From positions 1 through 41,984 of the forward strand of contig JAHEJT010000026.1 in NCBI GenBank assembly GCA_024638765.1: 41,984 nt of DNA. Reading direction: 5' to 3'. A model generated the notes under the pieces. The model was not told the DNA's origin and ran no database searches. It saw nothing but the letters and a program-made list of their open reading frames with translations. Positions within the stretch are counted from its first letter, which is position 1, and every line of letters begins with the position of its first letter. Position numbers and translations under genes: made by a program. This document shows, piece by piece, positions 1 to 7,859 of this stretch. This DNA is from Verrucomicrobiales bacterium (GTDB lineage Bacteria > Verrucomicrobiota > Verrucomicrobiia > Verrucomicrobiales > DEV007).

Positions 1-1
1 C

Positions 2-457
2 GACGAGATCTGCAGCGACATGTCGTCGCGGCTGTTCTTGAAGATACGCGAGGAACTGGGTCTGGCGTATACGGTGGGATCGAGTTTGTCCTACGGCTTC
101 GATCCCGGGGGTTTTGTGCTGTATGCGGCGACCTCTCCGGAAAAAGCGGCAGTGGTGGAGGAAGCCTTACTGGAGGAAGCGGCCAAGATCGGCGCCGAAG
201 GAGTGACCACCTTGGAGTTGGAGCGGGCCAAGAAGACGTTCCTGGGTAAACGCATGATAGGCCGCCAGAGCAACGCGGCGCTTTCAGAGGTCCTGGCACT
301 CGATGAGTTGTATGGGCTGGGGTGGGAAATCGGGGAAGTGGAAAACCGGGAGATTGAAGCCCTTGCGCTCGAGCGGGTGAATGCGGTCGCGGCCGAATAT
401 CTCGGGGAAACGCCGCGGATTGTCGCCAGTCTCCAGGGAAAACCGGGTTCGGATTGA
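2..457 (+). CDS. M16 (insulinase-like) peptidase, C-terminal part, 5' end outside window
   Basis: The reading frame is open from the window edge and ends at a TGA at 455-457. The opening residues (DEICSDMSSRLF, then KIREELGLAYTV) match the second domain of M16 zinc metallopeptidases, where a GMSSRLF-like strand and an IRE..GLAY segment are conserved. The zinc-binding HxxEH motif belongs to the N-terminal domain and is not in the window, so I cannot say whether this protein is catalytic or an inactive partner subunit. The following gene, kdsA, starts 46 bases downstream on the same strand, so the two could be co-transcribed. The first ATG in the window (20-22) is internal to a conserved strand and is not the real start. 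Confidence 0.8.
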   Translation, partial: DEICSDMSSRLFLKIREELGLAYTVGSSLSYGFDPGGFVLYAATSPEKAAVVEEALLEEAAKIGAEGVTTLELERAKKTFLGKRMIGRQSNAALSEVLALDELYGLGWEIGEVENREIEALALERVNAVAAEYLGETPRIVASLQGKPGSD

Positions 458-503
458 ATTATCCGGTTTACCGGGGTAAAAAGAAGAAGGAAGGTAAAGA
501 CGA

Positions 504-1376
504 GTGTCCTCTCAGAAGGGAATCCCCGGCCCGACGGTCGAGATCGGACCGCACCGGGCTGGCGGCCGCGAGTTGTTGTTTATTCTGGGGCCCTGCGTCA
601 TCGAGTCCGAAGGACTGGTGTGGCAGGTGGCTCAGGAGCTGCAGCAACTCTCTGCAATTGAAGGATTTAAGATTATTTTCAAGGCCTCTTATGACAAGGC
701 AAACCGCAGTTCCGTCCGGTCTTACCGGGGTCTTGACTGTGCGGCCGGCTGCCGTCTCCTGGGAAAGGTTTCCCAGGAATTGGAGATGCCCGTCACCACC
801 GATGTGCATACGGTCGAGGAAGTGGAGATAGCCGCGGAGCATGTGGATCTCCTGCAGATTCCGGCCTTTCTCTGCCGGCAGACGGACCTGATTGAAGCGG
901 CGGCGAAATCGGGGCGGGTGGTAAACGTCAAGAAAGGGCAGTTCCTGGCTCCGTGGGACATGGACAACGTCGCGGAGAAGTTGAGGCATTTCGGTTGTGA
1001 AAGCTATCTGTTTACGGAGCGCGGCGTCAGTTTTGGGTACAACAACCTGGTGGCGGACATGCGTTCGCTTTATTGGATGCGGGAACGCGGGCACCGGGTG
1101 ATTTTCGACGCGACGCATTCCGTGCAGCGGCCGGGGGGGGAAGGAAGCCGAAGCGGCGGGGACGGGGCACTGGCGCCGGTGCTGGCGAGGGCGGCGGTGG
1201 CGGCGGGGTGCGACGGTGTTTTCATGGAGACACATCCTAATCCGGCGGAAGCGCTTTCGGACGGACCGAACCAGGTGCCTTTAGAGAAGCTGCCCGTGGT
1301 GTTGAGGCAGTTGGTGAAAATTCATGAGGTCACAAGAAATGCCGACGAAGAAAAAGTTGAAACCGTGCAGGCGTAG
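504..1376 (+). CDS. kdsA: 3-deoxy-8-phosphooctulonate (KDO-8-P) synthase
   Basis: Condenses phosphoenolpyruvate with arabinose-5-phosphate to give KDO-8-phosphate, the committed step to the KDO of lipopolysaccharide inner core; cytosolic. The 290-residue protein shows GPCVIES (residues 29-35), KASYDKANRSS (about 60-70), the IPAFLCRQTDL and VNVKKGQFLAPWD strands, ERGVSFGYNNLV, DATHSVQ and FMETHP, all typical of the family. Cys31 in GPCVIES, the His of DATHSVQ, the Glu of FMETHP and the Asp of ALSD form the ligand set of the metal-dependent class; metal-independent enzymes have Asn in place of the Cys. The start is a GTG at 504 preceded by the purine-rich AAGGAAGG. The 3' end overlaps the next gene by 38 bases, which suggests translational coupling to the Lpt genes. 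A run of eight G at 1133-1140 lies in the coding sequence. Confidence 0.95.
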   Translation: MSSQKGIPGPTVEIGPHRAGGRELLFILGPCVIESEGLVWQVAQELQQLSAIEGFKIIFKASYDKANRSSVRSYRGLDCAAGCRLLGKVSQELEMPVTTDVHTVEEVEIAAEHVDLLQIPAFLCRQTDLIEAAAKSGRVVNVKKGQFLAPWDMDNVAEKLRHFGCESYLFTERGVSFGYNNLVADMRSLYWMRERGHRVIFDATHSVQRPGGEGSRSGGDGALAPVLARAAVAAGCDGVFMETHPNPAEALSDGPNQVPLEKLPVVLRQLVKIHEVTRNADEEKVETVQA

Positions 1377-1971
1377 ATCGGTTCGCGCCTGGTTGCTTCC
1401 GATGATGGCCATCGGGATTTTATCCCAGGGCTTTTTGTCGGGACAGGAGTCCGCGGGAAAGGCGTCTCCGCGTCCGGAGGAAGCGGAAGAACCCACGGTG
1501 GAAGAGATCCGGTCGGCGGCGGAAGCCAAAGCCGGGGCCGAGCAGGCGGCAGAGGAAGCAGCGGGCGAGAATGAGGGGCTCAACCTGGTGGTTGCCAAGA
1601 TGGTGCCCGAGGGGGAGCCGAGCAAGAACGTGGCGATCCCGAGTTTCAAAGAGGGGGTCTTGAACTCCCTGGTCAAGGCCGAGTCGATTACCCGGGTCGA
1701 CGATGAGAACCTGGAGTCCCTGGGAATGCAAATTGAACTTTTCAACGCCAAAGGGGAACTGGACGTCACTATTAAGATGAAGACTTCCGGCTATCATATG
1801 CCCAGCGGATTGCTGGAGAGTGACAGCCGGACTTTTGTGGAGGGGCAGGACTTTGAGATGTCTGGAGACCGGCTTATTTACGATACCCGCACCCAGCAGG
1901 GAAAACTGCTAGGCAACGTCAAGATGTATGTCTACAGTGAGGCTCAACCGGAGGACAGCAAGAGCAAGTGA
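1339..1971 (+). CDS. LptC-like periplasmic/inner-membrane protein of LPS export
   Basis: A 210-residue protein with a basic N-terminus (MPTKKKLKPCRRRS) and a hydrophobic stretch (WLLPMMAIGILSQGFLSG) that could be a signal anchor. An acidic, Ala/Glu-rich linker follows (about 30-70), then a C-terminal part with beta-rich segments such as DFEMSGDRLIYDTRTQQGKL and GNVKMYV. These resemble the strands of LptC/OstA-fold proteins, which pass lipopolysaccharide from LptBFG to LptA. I chose ATG 1339 because GAGGT lies about eight bases upstream; an in-frame ATG at 1324 is possible. The gene overlaps kdsA by 38 bases and the next gene by four (GTGA). Position between kdsA and lptA/lptB is the LptC position in many Gram-negatives, but sequence similarity alone is weak, so the name is an inference. 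Confidence 0.6.
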   Translation: MPTKKKLKPCRRRSVRAWLLPMMAIGILSQGFLSGQESAGKASPRPEEAEEPTVEEIRSAAEAKAGAEQAAEEAAGENEGLNLVVAKMVPEGEPSKNVAIPSFKEGVLNSLVKAESITRVDDENLESLGMQIELFNAKGELDVTIKMKTSGYHMPSGLLESDSRTFVEGQDFEMSGDRLIYDTRTQQGKLLGNVKMYVYSEAQPEDSKSK

Positions 1972-3035
1972 TCAAGGCGACCATTAAGAGTGTTATCGTT
2001 ATTCTGTTCCTCGGGGCCGTAGCGCTGCCGATTCTTCCGGATCTGCCGGCGCAGACATCCAAGAGCCGGATGTTCAACAAGATCAAGGCGCGTGAAGATC
2101 TGGTTGAAGAGGCCAAGGCGCAGATGAAGGATGCTCGCGCGCACGAGCTCCTGGAAGAAGCGCTGCGCCGGAAGCAGGAGCTCGTGCACGAGAACACGAT
2201 CAAGCCTTTGGAATCGCTTGCGGAAGAGGCCGCGGTGGGGAAGGGGATCACTCCCGAGCAGCAAGAGCGCGAGGCGGTGGCCAGGGCGATGCTGGAAAGG
2301 GCTAAGGAGACGGTTTCTGACGAAGCCGCAAAGTTGTTGCAGGAGAGCGTGGTGCCCGCGGCGGGCTTGCAGGTGGCGCAGGGAACGGTGCCTATCGCCG
2401 AGGCCATCGCCAACGAGAGTGGCACCAAGCCGTTGACCACGGCAAAAGGCGAGCCTCTGCCGGCGCCGGTCCTCGACAGGCAGCCGCAGCCGCTGCGGGC
2501 TGGCAGGGCGAAACCGGTGCGGGGAGACGATGTCACGGAAATCGACGCCAAGGGCGGGGCCTATTTTCATTCATCACAAAAGATTATTATCTTTACGGAA
2601 GACGTAAATGTGGCGCACCCGACTTTTGATCTTCAATGCGACAAGCTTGAAATTTTTCTTTATGAGGACAGCGAGCTATCCGGTTCGGGCGCGGGTGCAT
2701 CTGCGGGTCAGCCGGCCGGCGGCGCGGGCGTGGTCGGCGGCGCATTTGGAGGCAACAAGAGCATCAAGCGCGCTATTGCCACGGGATACGTCGTCATTAC
2801 AAAGACGGGAGCCGGCGGGGATGCGCAGGTGGGCAAGGCGCGGCACGCGACTTTTGAGTCTGCGTCCGGAGACGTCATTCTTCGGGATTATCCCCAGGTG
2901 CAACGCGGCTCGAATTTGATCATCGCGACAGACCGGACCACCACGATTGTCTTGAGAGCGGACGGCAACATGGAAGTGCATGGGCCCTCCAAAACCGAAA
3001 TCGTAAAGGAGAAGCCGGGCCCTGCCAGTCAATAG
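1968..3035 (+). CDS. lptA: LptA/OstA-like periplasmic LPS transport protein
   Basis: A 355-residue protein starting at GTG 1968 inside the stop codon of the preceding gene (GTGA overlap). An N-terminal hydrophobic segment (IKSVIVILFLGAVALPIL) looks like a signal peptide. Residues about 30-185 are charged and helical, with many Glu, Lys and Ala. From about 190 the sequence turns into an OstA-type beta-strand repeat: EIDAKGGAYFHSSQKIIIF, NVAHPTFDLQCDKLEIFLY, AIATGYVVITKTG, and GKARHATFESASGDVILRD. In LptA this jellyroll forms the periplasmic bridge that carries lipopolysaccharide to the outer membrane. The gene lies 22 bases before lptB. E. coli LptA is about 185 residues and lacks the long helical N-terminal region seen here; that insert is the odd feature. 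Family assignment is fairly safe, exact orthology less so. Confidence 0.75.
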   Translation: MIKATIKSVIVILFLGAVALPILPDLPAQTSKSRMFNKIKAREDLVEEAKAQMKDARAHELLEEALRRKQELVHENTIKPLESLAEEAAVGKGITPEQQEREAVARAMLERAKETVSDEAAKLLQESVVPAAGLQVAQGTVPIAEAIANESGTKPLTTAKGEPLPAPVLDRQPQPLRAGRAKPVRGDDVTEIDAKGGAYFHSSQKIIIFTEDVNVAHPTFDLQCDKLEIFLYEDSELSGSGAGASAGQPAGGAGVVGGAFGGNKSIKRAIATGYVVITKTGAGGDAQVGKARHATFESASGDVILRDYPQVQRGSNLIIATDRTTTIVLRADGNMEVHGPSKTEIVKEKPGPASQ

Positions 3036-3057
3036 GGGATCGCGCTAAGGCGAGGAA

Positions 3058-3852
3058 ATGGGCATGGAGCTGTTTCGGCGGGAAACGGGGAACGTCGCGG
3101 TTCGTAAGGCGGCCAGCGAGATGCAATCGGAATACCTGCTTCACACTCAGCAACTCAAGAAGGTATATGACGGCAGAGCCGTGGTCAACGGTGTTGACAT
3201 CAATGTCAGGCCCGGGGAGATCGTGGGATTGTTAGGACCGAATGGAGCGGGTAAAACCACGACCTTTTACATGATTGTCGGGATGGTGCCTCCCAACGCC
3301 GGCCAGGTTTTTTTTAACGGGCATGACACCACCGAGGAGCCCATGTTCCAGCGCGCGCGATTGGGAATGGGATATCTTCCGCAGGAAGAATCCATCTTTC
3401 GCAAATTGACGGTCAAAGAGAACATCCTTGCGGTGATGGAGACCCTGCCGATCTCAGCCAAAGAGCAGGAAGAACGGTGTGAGGCCTTGATGGGCCGGTT
3501 TGGGATCGATAAGCTGGCCGATAATCTGGCGATCACCCTGAGCGGCGGGGAAAAGCGCAGGTTGACGATCGCGCGTTCCCTGGTGACTGAGCCGAGTTTG
3601 TTGATGCTGGACGAGCCGTTCAGCGGGGTCGATCCCATCGCGGTCAACGAAATCCAGGAGATTATCCGCAGCCTGCGGGAAGCGGGGCTGGCGATCCTGA
3701 TAACCGATCACAACGTCCGCGAGACGCTTACGATCGTGGATCGCGCCTACCTGATTTTTGAGGGGCGCGTGATTCGGCAGGGGCCGAGGGACTTTCTGAT
3801 TAACGATCCCCTGAGCCGGGAGCTTTACCTTGGAGAAAGGTTCAGTATGTAA
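3058..3852 (+). CDS. lptB: LPS export ABC transporter ATP-binding protein
   Basis: The cytoplasmic ATPase that drives LptFG to extract lipopolysaccharide from the inner membrane. Walker A GPNGAGKT is at residues 60-67, the Q-loop region at GYLPQEESIF, the signature LSGGE at 161-165, Walker B with LMLDEP ending at 187, and the switch His218 in ITDHNVRE. The stretch YLPQEESIFRKLTVKENI and the C-terminal YLGERFSM are typical of LptB (YhbG) rather than of other ABC ATPases. ATG 3058 follows GCGAGGAA; it gives 264 residues, about 20 more than E. coli LptB. An internal ATG at 3121 would give the usual length but has a poorer ribosome-binding site. LptF and LptG permeases are not in the window. Confidence 0.93.
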   Translation: MGMELFRRETGNVAVRKAASEMQSEYLLHTQQLKKVYDGRAVVNGVDINVRPGEIVGLLGPNGAGKTTTFYMIVGMVPPNAGQVFFNGHDTTEEPMFQRARLGMGYLPQEESIFRKLTVKENILAVMETLPISAKEQEERCEALMGRFGIDKLADNLAITLSGGEKRRLTIARSLVTEPSLLMLDEPFSGVDPIAVNEIQEIIRSLREAGLAILITDHNVRETLTIVDRAYLIFEGRVIRQGPRDFLINDPLSRELYLGERFSM

Positions 3853-3928
3853 TTTGACGGGGCCGGATTTTACTGTGTACTAAGAATATGGAGCGCTGCT
3901 GTGCGCTGTAAGAAAGGAAACTCCAGAT

Positions 3929-4510
3929 ATGCAAACATCGAATGTGAATGTGGCGATTAATGTGACCGGCCGGCATGTCAGCGTGACCGCGGCGATTCGT
4001 GACTATGCTTACAAGAAGGTAGAGGGCCTGCACTTGGATTACCCCAAGATCATTGAGGCCAAGGTGATTCTCGACGTCGAGAACCACCATCGGCATATCG
4101 CCGAGATTGTGCTTTTCTGCGCAAATCACATCACGATCGAAGCGACTTCGGTAACCGAAGACATGTACGCGTCCATCGATGAAACGATCAGCAAGATCGC
4201 CCGCCGCATGCGCAAGTACAAGACGCGTCTCCTCAAATCGCATCGGCCGCGCAATCAGAAGATCAAGGCGTTGGAGGAGCAGGTTTTCTCCGCGGATCTG
4301 GCGGCAGGCGAAACCGAGGAAGTCGAGCCGCTGATCGTGCACAAGGAGAATTACCCGATCCGCCCCATGTTCAACGACGAAGCTATCATGGAGATGGAGC
4401 TCAGCGAGCGGTCTTTCATTGTGTTTCAGAACGCCGCTAACGACAAGCTGAGCATTATTTTCCGGAGGAGAGACGGGGATTACGGAATCATAGAGCCGTC
4501 CACGGATTAA
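3929..4510 (+). CDS. hpf: Ribosome hibernation promoting factor, long form
   Basis: Binds the decoding centre of idle ribosomes and joins two 70S particles into inactive 100S dimers. The N-terminal HPF/RaiA/YfiA domain (residues about 6-105) includes INVTGRHVSVTAAIRDYAYK and the strand set around VILDVENHHRHIAEIVLF. A linker then leads to a C-terminal dimerisation domain (about 135-190) with IVHKENYPIRPMFNDEAIM, ERSFIVFQNA and IIFRRRDGDYGIIEP. The 193-residue length is that of long HPF, as in Firmicutes and many other phyla, not of the short enteric form. AAAGGA precedes ATG 3929. Between lptB and the PTS genes, hpf occupies the same neighbourhood it has in enteric bacteria (lptB-rpoN-hpf-ptsN), though rpoN and ptsN are absent here. 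Confidence 0.93.
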   Translation: MQTSNVNVAINVTGRHVSVTAAIRDYAYKKVEGLHLDYPKIIEAKVILDVENHHRHIAEIVLFCANHITIEATSVTEDMYASIDETISKIARRMRKYKTRLLKSHRPRNQKIKALEEQVFSADLAAGETEEVEPLIVHKENYPIRPMFNDEAIMEMELSERSFIVFQNAANDKLSIIFRRRDGDYGIIEPSTD

Positions 4511-4619
4511 AGGGCCCGCATTGCGAGAGAACGCTTCGGGGGGTCGCCCAAAATGGAGACGGGGGGCACCTGGCGTGTTATTTTCGCCGTGGAGCCCCTT
4601 CTTGCAGTAGAGACAATGC

Positions 4620-5582
4620 ATGGCCACCAAGTCGACCAGACCGGCGCCGATCACCGTCGAAACCTTCTTTGAGAAGCATGGGAAAGAGCTTCGCATGAAG
4701 CTGATCGGATCGCCCATGGGATACAACCGGCGGATCATCGAACCGACGATCAATCGTCCGGGCCTGGCTCTTGCCGGCTACTTTACTTACTTCGCCTTGA
4801 AGCGGATCCAGGTGATCGGCAATGCCGAGCTTTCCTATCTGCGCAGCCTGACGGCGGAGGCACGCAAATCCTGTTTCACGCAACTATGCCGGCGGAACAT
4901 TCCCTGCATCGTTATTTCGCGGGGAGAAACCCTGCCCGGTGAACTCATGAAAGTAGCCAAGAAAGCCGGCATCTCGGTTTTTCAGACGACCATGATTTCA
5001 ATGAAATTCATTAACGCCGCCACGATTCGGTTGGAGGCCGAATTCGCGCCCCGCACCACGGAACACGGATGCATGGTGGACGTCCGCGGCATCGGCGTGC
5101 TGATCCGGGGGCGCAGCGGCGCAGGGAAGAGTGAAATTGTTCTCGGTCTGCTGCAGCGTGGCGGGAGCCTGGTGGCCGACGACCTGGTACAGCTGCGCAA
5201 CATAGAAGGCCGCGAGATCATCGGATCGGCCCCGGAAATCGGCCGCAGCCACATGGAAGTGCGCGGGCTGGGGATCATCAATGTGCCCGCCCTTTTCGGC
5301 ATCGGGACCATCCGCCTGGAGAAGCGGCTCGACCTCGTGGTGACGCTGATGCCCTTCGAGGAGATGGAGGAAATCGACCGGATTGGGCTGGAGCGCAAGA
5401 AATACGTCCTTCTGGGCCTGCGGATTCCCCATGTCGAGTTGCCCGTGGCGCCGGGGCGGGATATGGCCCAATTGATCGAAGTGGCCGCTTTAGACCAGAA
5501 ACTCAAGAGTTTTGGCCATGATGCTTCGCTTGATTTTAACAAGAAATTGTTGAAAATCATGCGAGATAAGAGAATTAATTAG
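4620..5582 (+). CDS. hprK: HPr kinase/phosphorylase
   Basis: Phosphorylates, and with phosphate removes phosphate from, Ser46 of HPr in response to metabolite levels; a cytoplasmic carbon-status sensor. The N-terminal domain (about 1-140) is followed by the kinase core with the P-loop GRSGAGKS (164-171), the catalytic Asp pair in LVADDLVQL, and the family signature MEVRGLGIINV beginning at 212. The C-terminal DFNKKLLKIMR is also typical. At 320 residues it has the normal length. Two ATGs lie close together (4616 and 4620); only 4620 is in frame, and it lacks a clear Shine-Dalgarno sequence. The substrate gene ptsH begins 53 bases downstream, and residue 46 of that HPr is Ser, so the pair is consistent. 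Confidence 0.95.
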   Translation: MATKSTRPAPITVETFFEKHGKELRMKLIGSPMGYNRRIIEPTINRPGLALAGYFTYFALKRIQVIGNAELSYLRSLTAEARKSCFTQLCRRNIPCIVISRGETLPGELMKVAKKAGISVFQTTMISMKFINAATIRLEAEFAPRTTEHGCMVDVRGIGVLIRGRSGAGKSEIVLGLLQRGGSLVADDLVQLRNIEGREIIGSAPEIGRSHMEVRGLGIINVPALFGIGTIRLEKRLDLVVTLMPFEEMEEIDRIGLERKKYVLLGLRIPHVELPVAPGRDMAQLIEVAALDQKLKSFGHDASLDFNKKLLKIMRDKRIN

Positions 5583-5635
5583 CCAAGCTCCGCCGCCCGG
5601 TTGTCCGTATGCCCCCGCGGATAGCCTGATTATCA

Positions 5636-5899
5636 ATGGTTCAAAAGGAATTCACCATCAACAACAAGCTCGGGTTGCACGCGCGGCCTGCGGCGCTTTT
5701 TGTCAAGGTGTCTAATCGTTACCATTCCGATATCTGGGTCGAGAAAGATGATGAGCAGGTGAACGGGAAGAGTATCATGGGACTGATGATGCTCGCCGCC
5801 GGTCACGGCTCCAGGGTGGTTGTCACCGCTGAGGGTGAGGACGCGGAGAAAGCCATTGAGGGGATCGAGGAGCTGATCGAGAGCGGGTTCCAGGAATAG
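5636..5899 (+). CDS. ptsH: Phosphocarrier protein HPr
   Basis: A small cytoplasmic protein of 87 residues that receives phosphate from enzyme I on His15 (motif GLHARPA, residues 13-19) and can be phosphorylated on Ser46 by HprK (NGKSIMGLM, Ser46). Both sites are intact, so the protein can act both as PTS carrier and as regulatory phosphoprotein. There is no obvious Shine-Dalgarno sequence before ATG 5636. It sits between hprK (53 bases) and ptsI (88 bases) on the same strand. No sugar-specific EII component is encoded in the window, so the phosphate acceptor beyond HPr is not visible here; a mainly regulatory role is possible. Confidence 0.95.
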   Translation: MVQKEFTINNKLGLHARPAALFVKVSNRYHSDIWVEKDDEQVNGKSIMGLMMLAAGHGSRVVVTAEGEDAEKAIEGIEELIESGFQE

Positions 5900-5987
5900 C
5901 GCCTTCTTCCGGACTTACCGGTGGCGAGCCGAAGGCCGTGTGGAAGGTTTGCGCCGCTCATCCCGTTCGCAGCATAACCGTTAAGCG

Positions 5988-7766
5988 ATGCCGGAATCAG
6001 GAGCCAGGGAGGAAGTGCGCTTTCGCGGCATCGGGGTATCGCCCGGAATTGCGACCGCCGAAGCCCACATCGTGGGCGCGGGTTTCGAAGAGCCGACCGC
6101 CCGGAGGATACGCGAGGATGAAGTTGATGGCGAGATGCGGCGCCTGGAAGAGGCGCTTAAAATCACACGCGCCCAAATCCTGGAGATGCAGAAACAGATC
6201 GCCGCGGCGGTGGGCAGCAAGGACGCGAGCATCTTCGACGCGCATCTTCTTGTCCTCGAAGATCACGTGGTGCTGGACGAGGTAGTTCGAGATCTGAAAA
6301 GCAAGAAGCGAAGTGTCGAATGGGTCTTTTTCAGTGTGCTGCGCCGTTACATAGATTCACTCCGCAAGATTGACGACCCCTATCTGCGCGAGCGCGTCAT
6401 CGATGTGGAAGATGTCATGCGACGGGTGATTCGCAATCTGCGGGGAGAGTTGAAAAGTGAAGCCCAGGCCCGAGCCGAGCAGAATCCGCACGTGCTTCTG
6501 GCGCACGATTTGACGCCCTCGGACACCGCGACCATTGACCGGGAATGCGTGCTGGGCTTCGCGACTGAGGTCGGGGGCACGACATCGCATACGGCAATCA
6601 TGGCGCGTTCGCTGAACATCCCCGCGGTGGTGGGTCTCCACGGCATTTGCGGAATCTTGAAGACCGGGGACGAACTTCTTCTCGACGGTTATAACGGACT
6701 TCTCGTCGTTAATCCCGGGCCGGAAACGATCTCCAGTTACGAACGGCTCAAAGCCGAGAAAGGAGTGATCGAAGAGGAGCTCCTCGAACTCAAGGACACC
6801 AAGTCGGCCACCAAGGACGGACGTGAGATTACCTTGTCGGGAAATATTGAATTTGTGCATGAAGCCGCGCAGGTGGCGAAGAGCGGCGCCGAAGGGGTGG
6901 GTCTTTACCGGACGGAGTTTTTTTACATGAGGGGTGACAAGTTGCCCACGGAGGATGAGCAGGCCGAGAGTTACACAAAAGTGGCTTTGCAGATGAAGCC
7001 GCACGGGGTGATTTTTCGGACGCTGGACATCGGGGGTGACAAGGTCTGCAAGGAAGCTGCGGAAGAGGGTGAGGAGGAGCCGAATCCGTTTCTGGGCTGG
7101 CGAGGGATCCGGGTATCCTTGCAAGAGAGGGCCTTGTTCAAGGACCAGTTGAGGGCGATCTTGCGGGCCAGCGGCGTCGGGAAAGTGGGCTTGATGTATC
7201 CCTTGGTCTCGAGTGTCGAGGAGGTCCGCAAGGCGAACGGAATTCTGGAAGAGTGCAAGCAGGAGCTTCTCGAGGAAGGTGTTGCCATCGATGAGAACCT
7301 GGAAGTGGGCGCCATGATCGAAGTGCCCAGCGCGGCAATGACCGCGGAAGTGATCGCGTCTGAGGTCGATTTCTTCAGTGTGGGCACCAACGACCTGGTG
7401 CAATACACCATCGCGGTCGATCGTGTGAACGAGCGAGTCGCGGAACTCTATCAACCGGCCCATCCCGCAGTGATACGCCTTATGAAGCGCGTGGTCGATG
7501 CGGCTCGAGAGCACGGAATCTGGGCGGGGATCTGCGGGGAGATGGCGGGCGACATCGTATTCACGCCGCTGCTCCTCGGGCTGGGATTTGGCGAATTGAG
7601 CGTGGCCATGGGCCAGCTCCCGCGGGTCAAACGGGCTGTGCAGTCCCTCGAGAGCGCTACCTGCGAACGGCTGGCGGAGGAAGTCCTCGATCTCGGGGAA
7701 GCACTAAAAATTTATGAGCGCTGCGTGGAAGTTGCGCTGCAACATTACCCGGAACTGTTGAAGTGA
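5988..7766 (+). CDS. ptsI: PTS enzyme I (phosphoenolpyruvate-protein phosphotransferase)
   Basis: Transfers phosphate from phosphoenolpyruvate to HPr. The 592-residue protein has the N-terminal EI domain opening with FRGIGVSPGIA, an HPr-binding helical region, the phosphohistidine motif GGTTSHTAIMAR with His201, and the PEP-binding TIM barrel with GLYRTEFFYM, RTLDIGGDK, NPFLGWRGIR, FFSVGTNDLVQY and GICGEMAGD, whose Cys516 is the active-site cysteine. All catalytic features are present, so the enzyme should be functional. It is the last gene of the plus-strand hpf-hprK-ptsH-ptsI run; the next coding sequence begins 93 bases further on. Confidence 0.96.
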   Translation: MPESGAREEVRFRGIGVSPGIATAEAHIVGAGFEEPTARRIREDEVDGEMRRLEEALKITRAQILEMQKQIAAAVGSKDASIFDAHLLVLEDHVVLDEVVRDLKSKKRSVEWVFFSVLRRYIDSLRKIDDPYLRERVIDVEDVMRRVIRNLRGELKSEAQARAEQNPHVLLAHDLTPSDTATIDRECVLGFATEVGGTTSHTAIMARSLNIPAVVGLHGICGILKTGDELLLDGYNGLLVVNPGPETISSYERLKAEKGVIEEELLELKDTKSATKDGREITLSGNIEFVHEAAQVAKSGAEGVGLYRTEFFYMRGDKLPTEDEQAESYTKVALQMKPHGVIFRTLDIGGDKVCKEAAEEGEEEPNPFLGWRGIRVSLQERALFKDQLRAILRASGVGKVGLMYPLVSSVEEVRKANGILEECKQELLEEGVAIDENLEVGAMIEVPSAAMTAEVIASEVDFFSVGTNDLVQYTIAVDRVNERVAELYQPAHPAVIRLMKRVVDAAREHGIWAGICGEMAGDIVFTPLLLGLGFGELSVAMGQLPRVKRAVQSLESATCERLAEEVLDLGEALKIYERCVEVALQHYPELLK

Positions 7767-7859
7767 GCGGTGTGTTGCTCCCGGCCGAAGCCGGCCCGGC
7801 GTTGGGGGGCGCTTTCCTTTGACCTGCTGGGGGCGGCTCCCTATCTTCGGGATTACCAG

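Noticed and set aside
1133..1140. Phase-variable G run in kdsA
   Set aside because: Eight G in a GC-rich housekeeping gene encode conserved Pro-Gly-Gly; a similar run of seven lies in the histidine kinase gene, so this looks like composition, not a switch.
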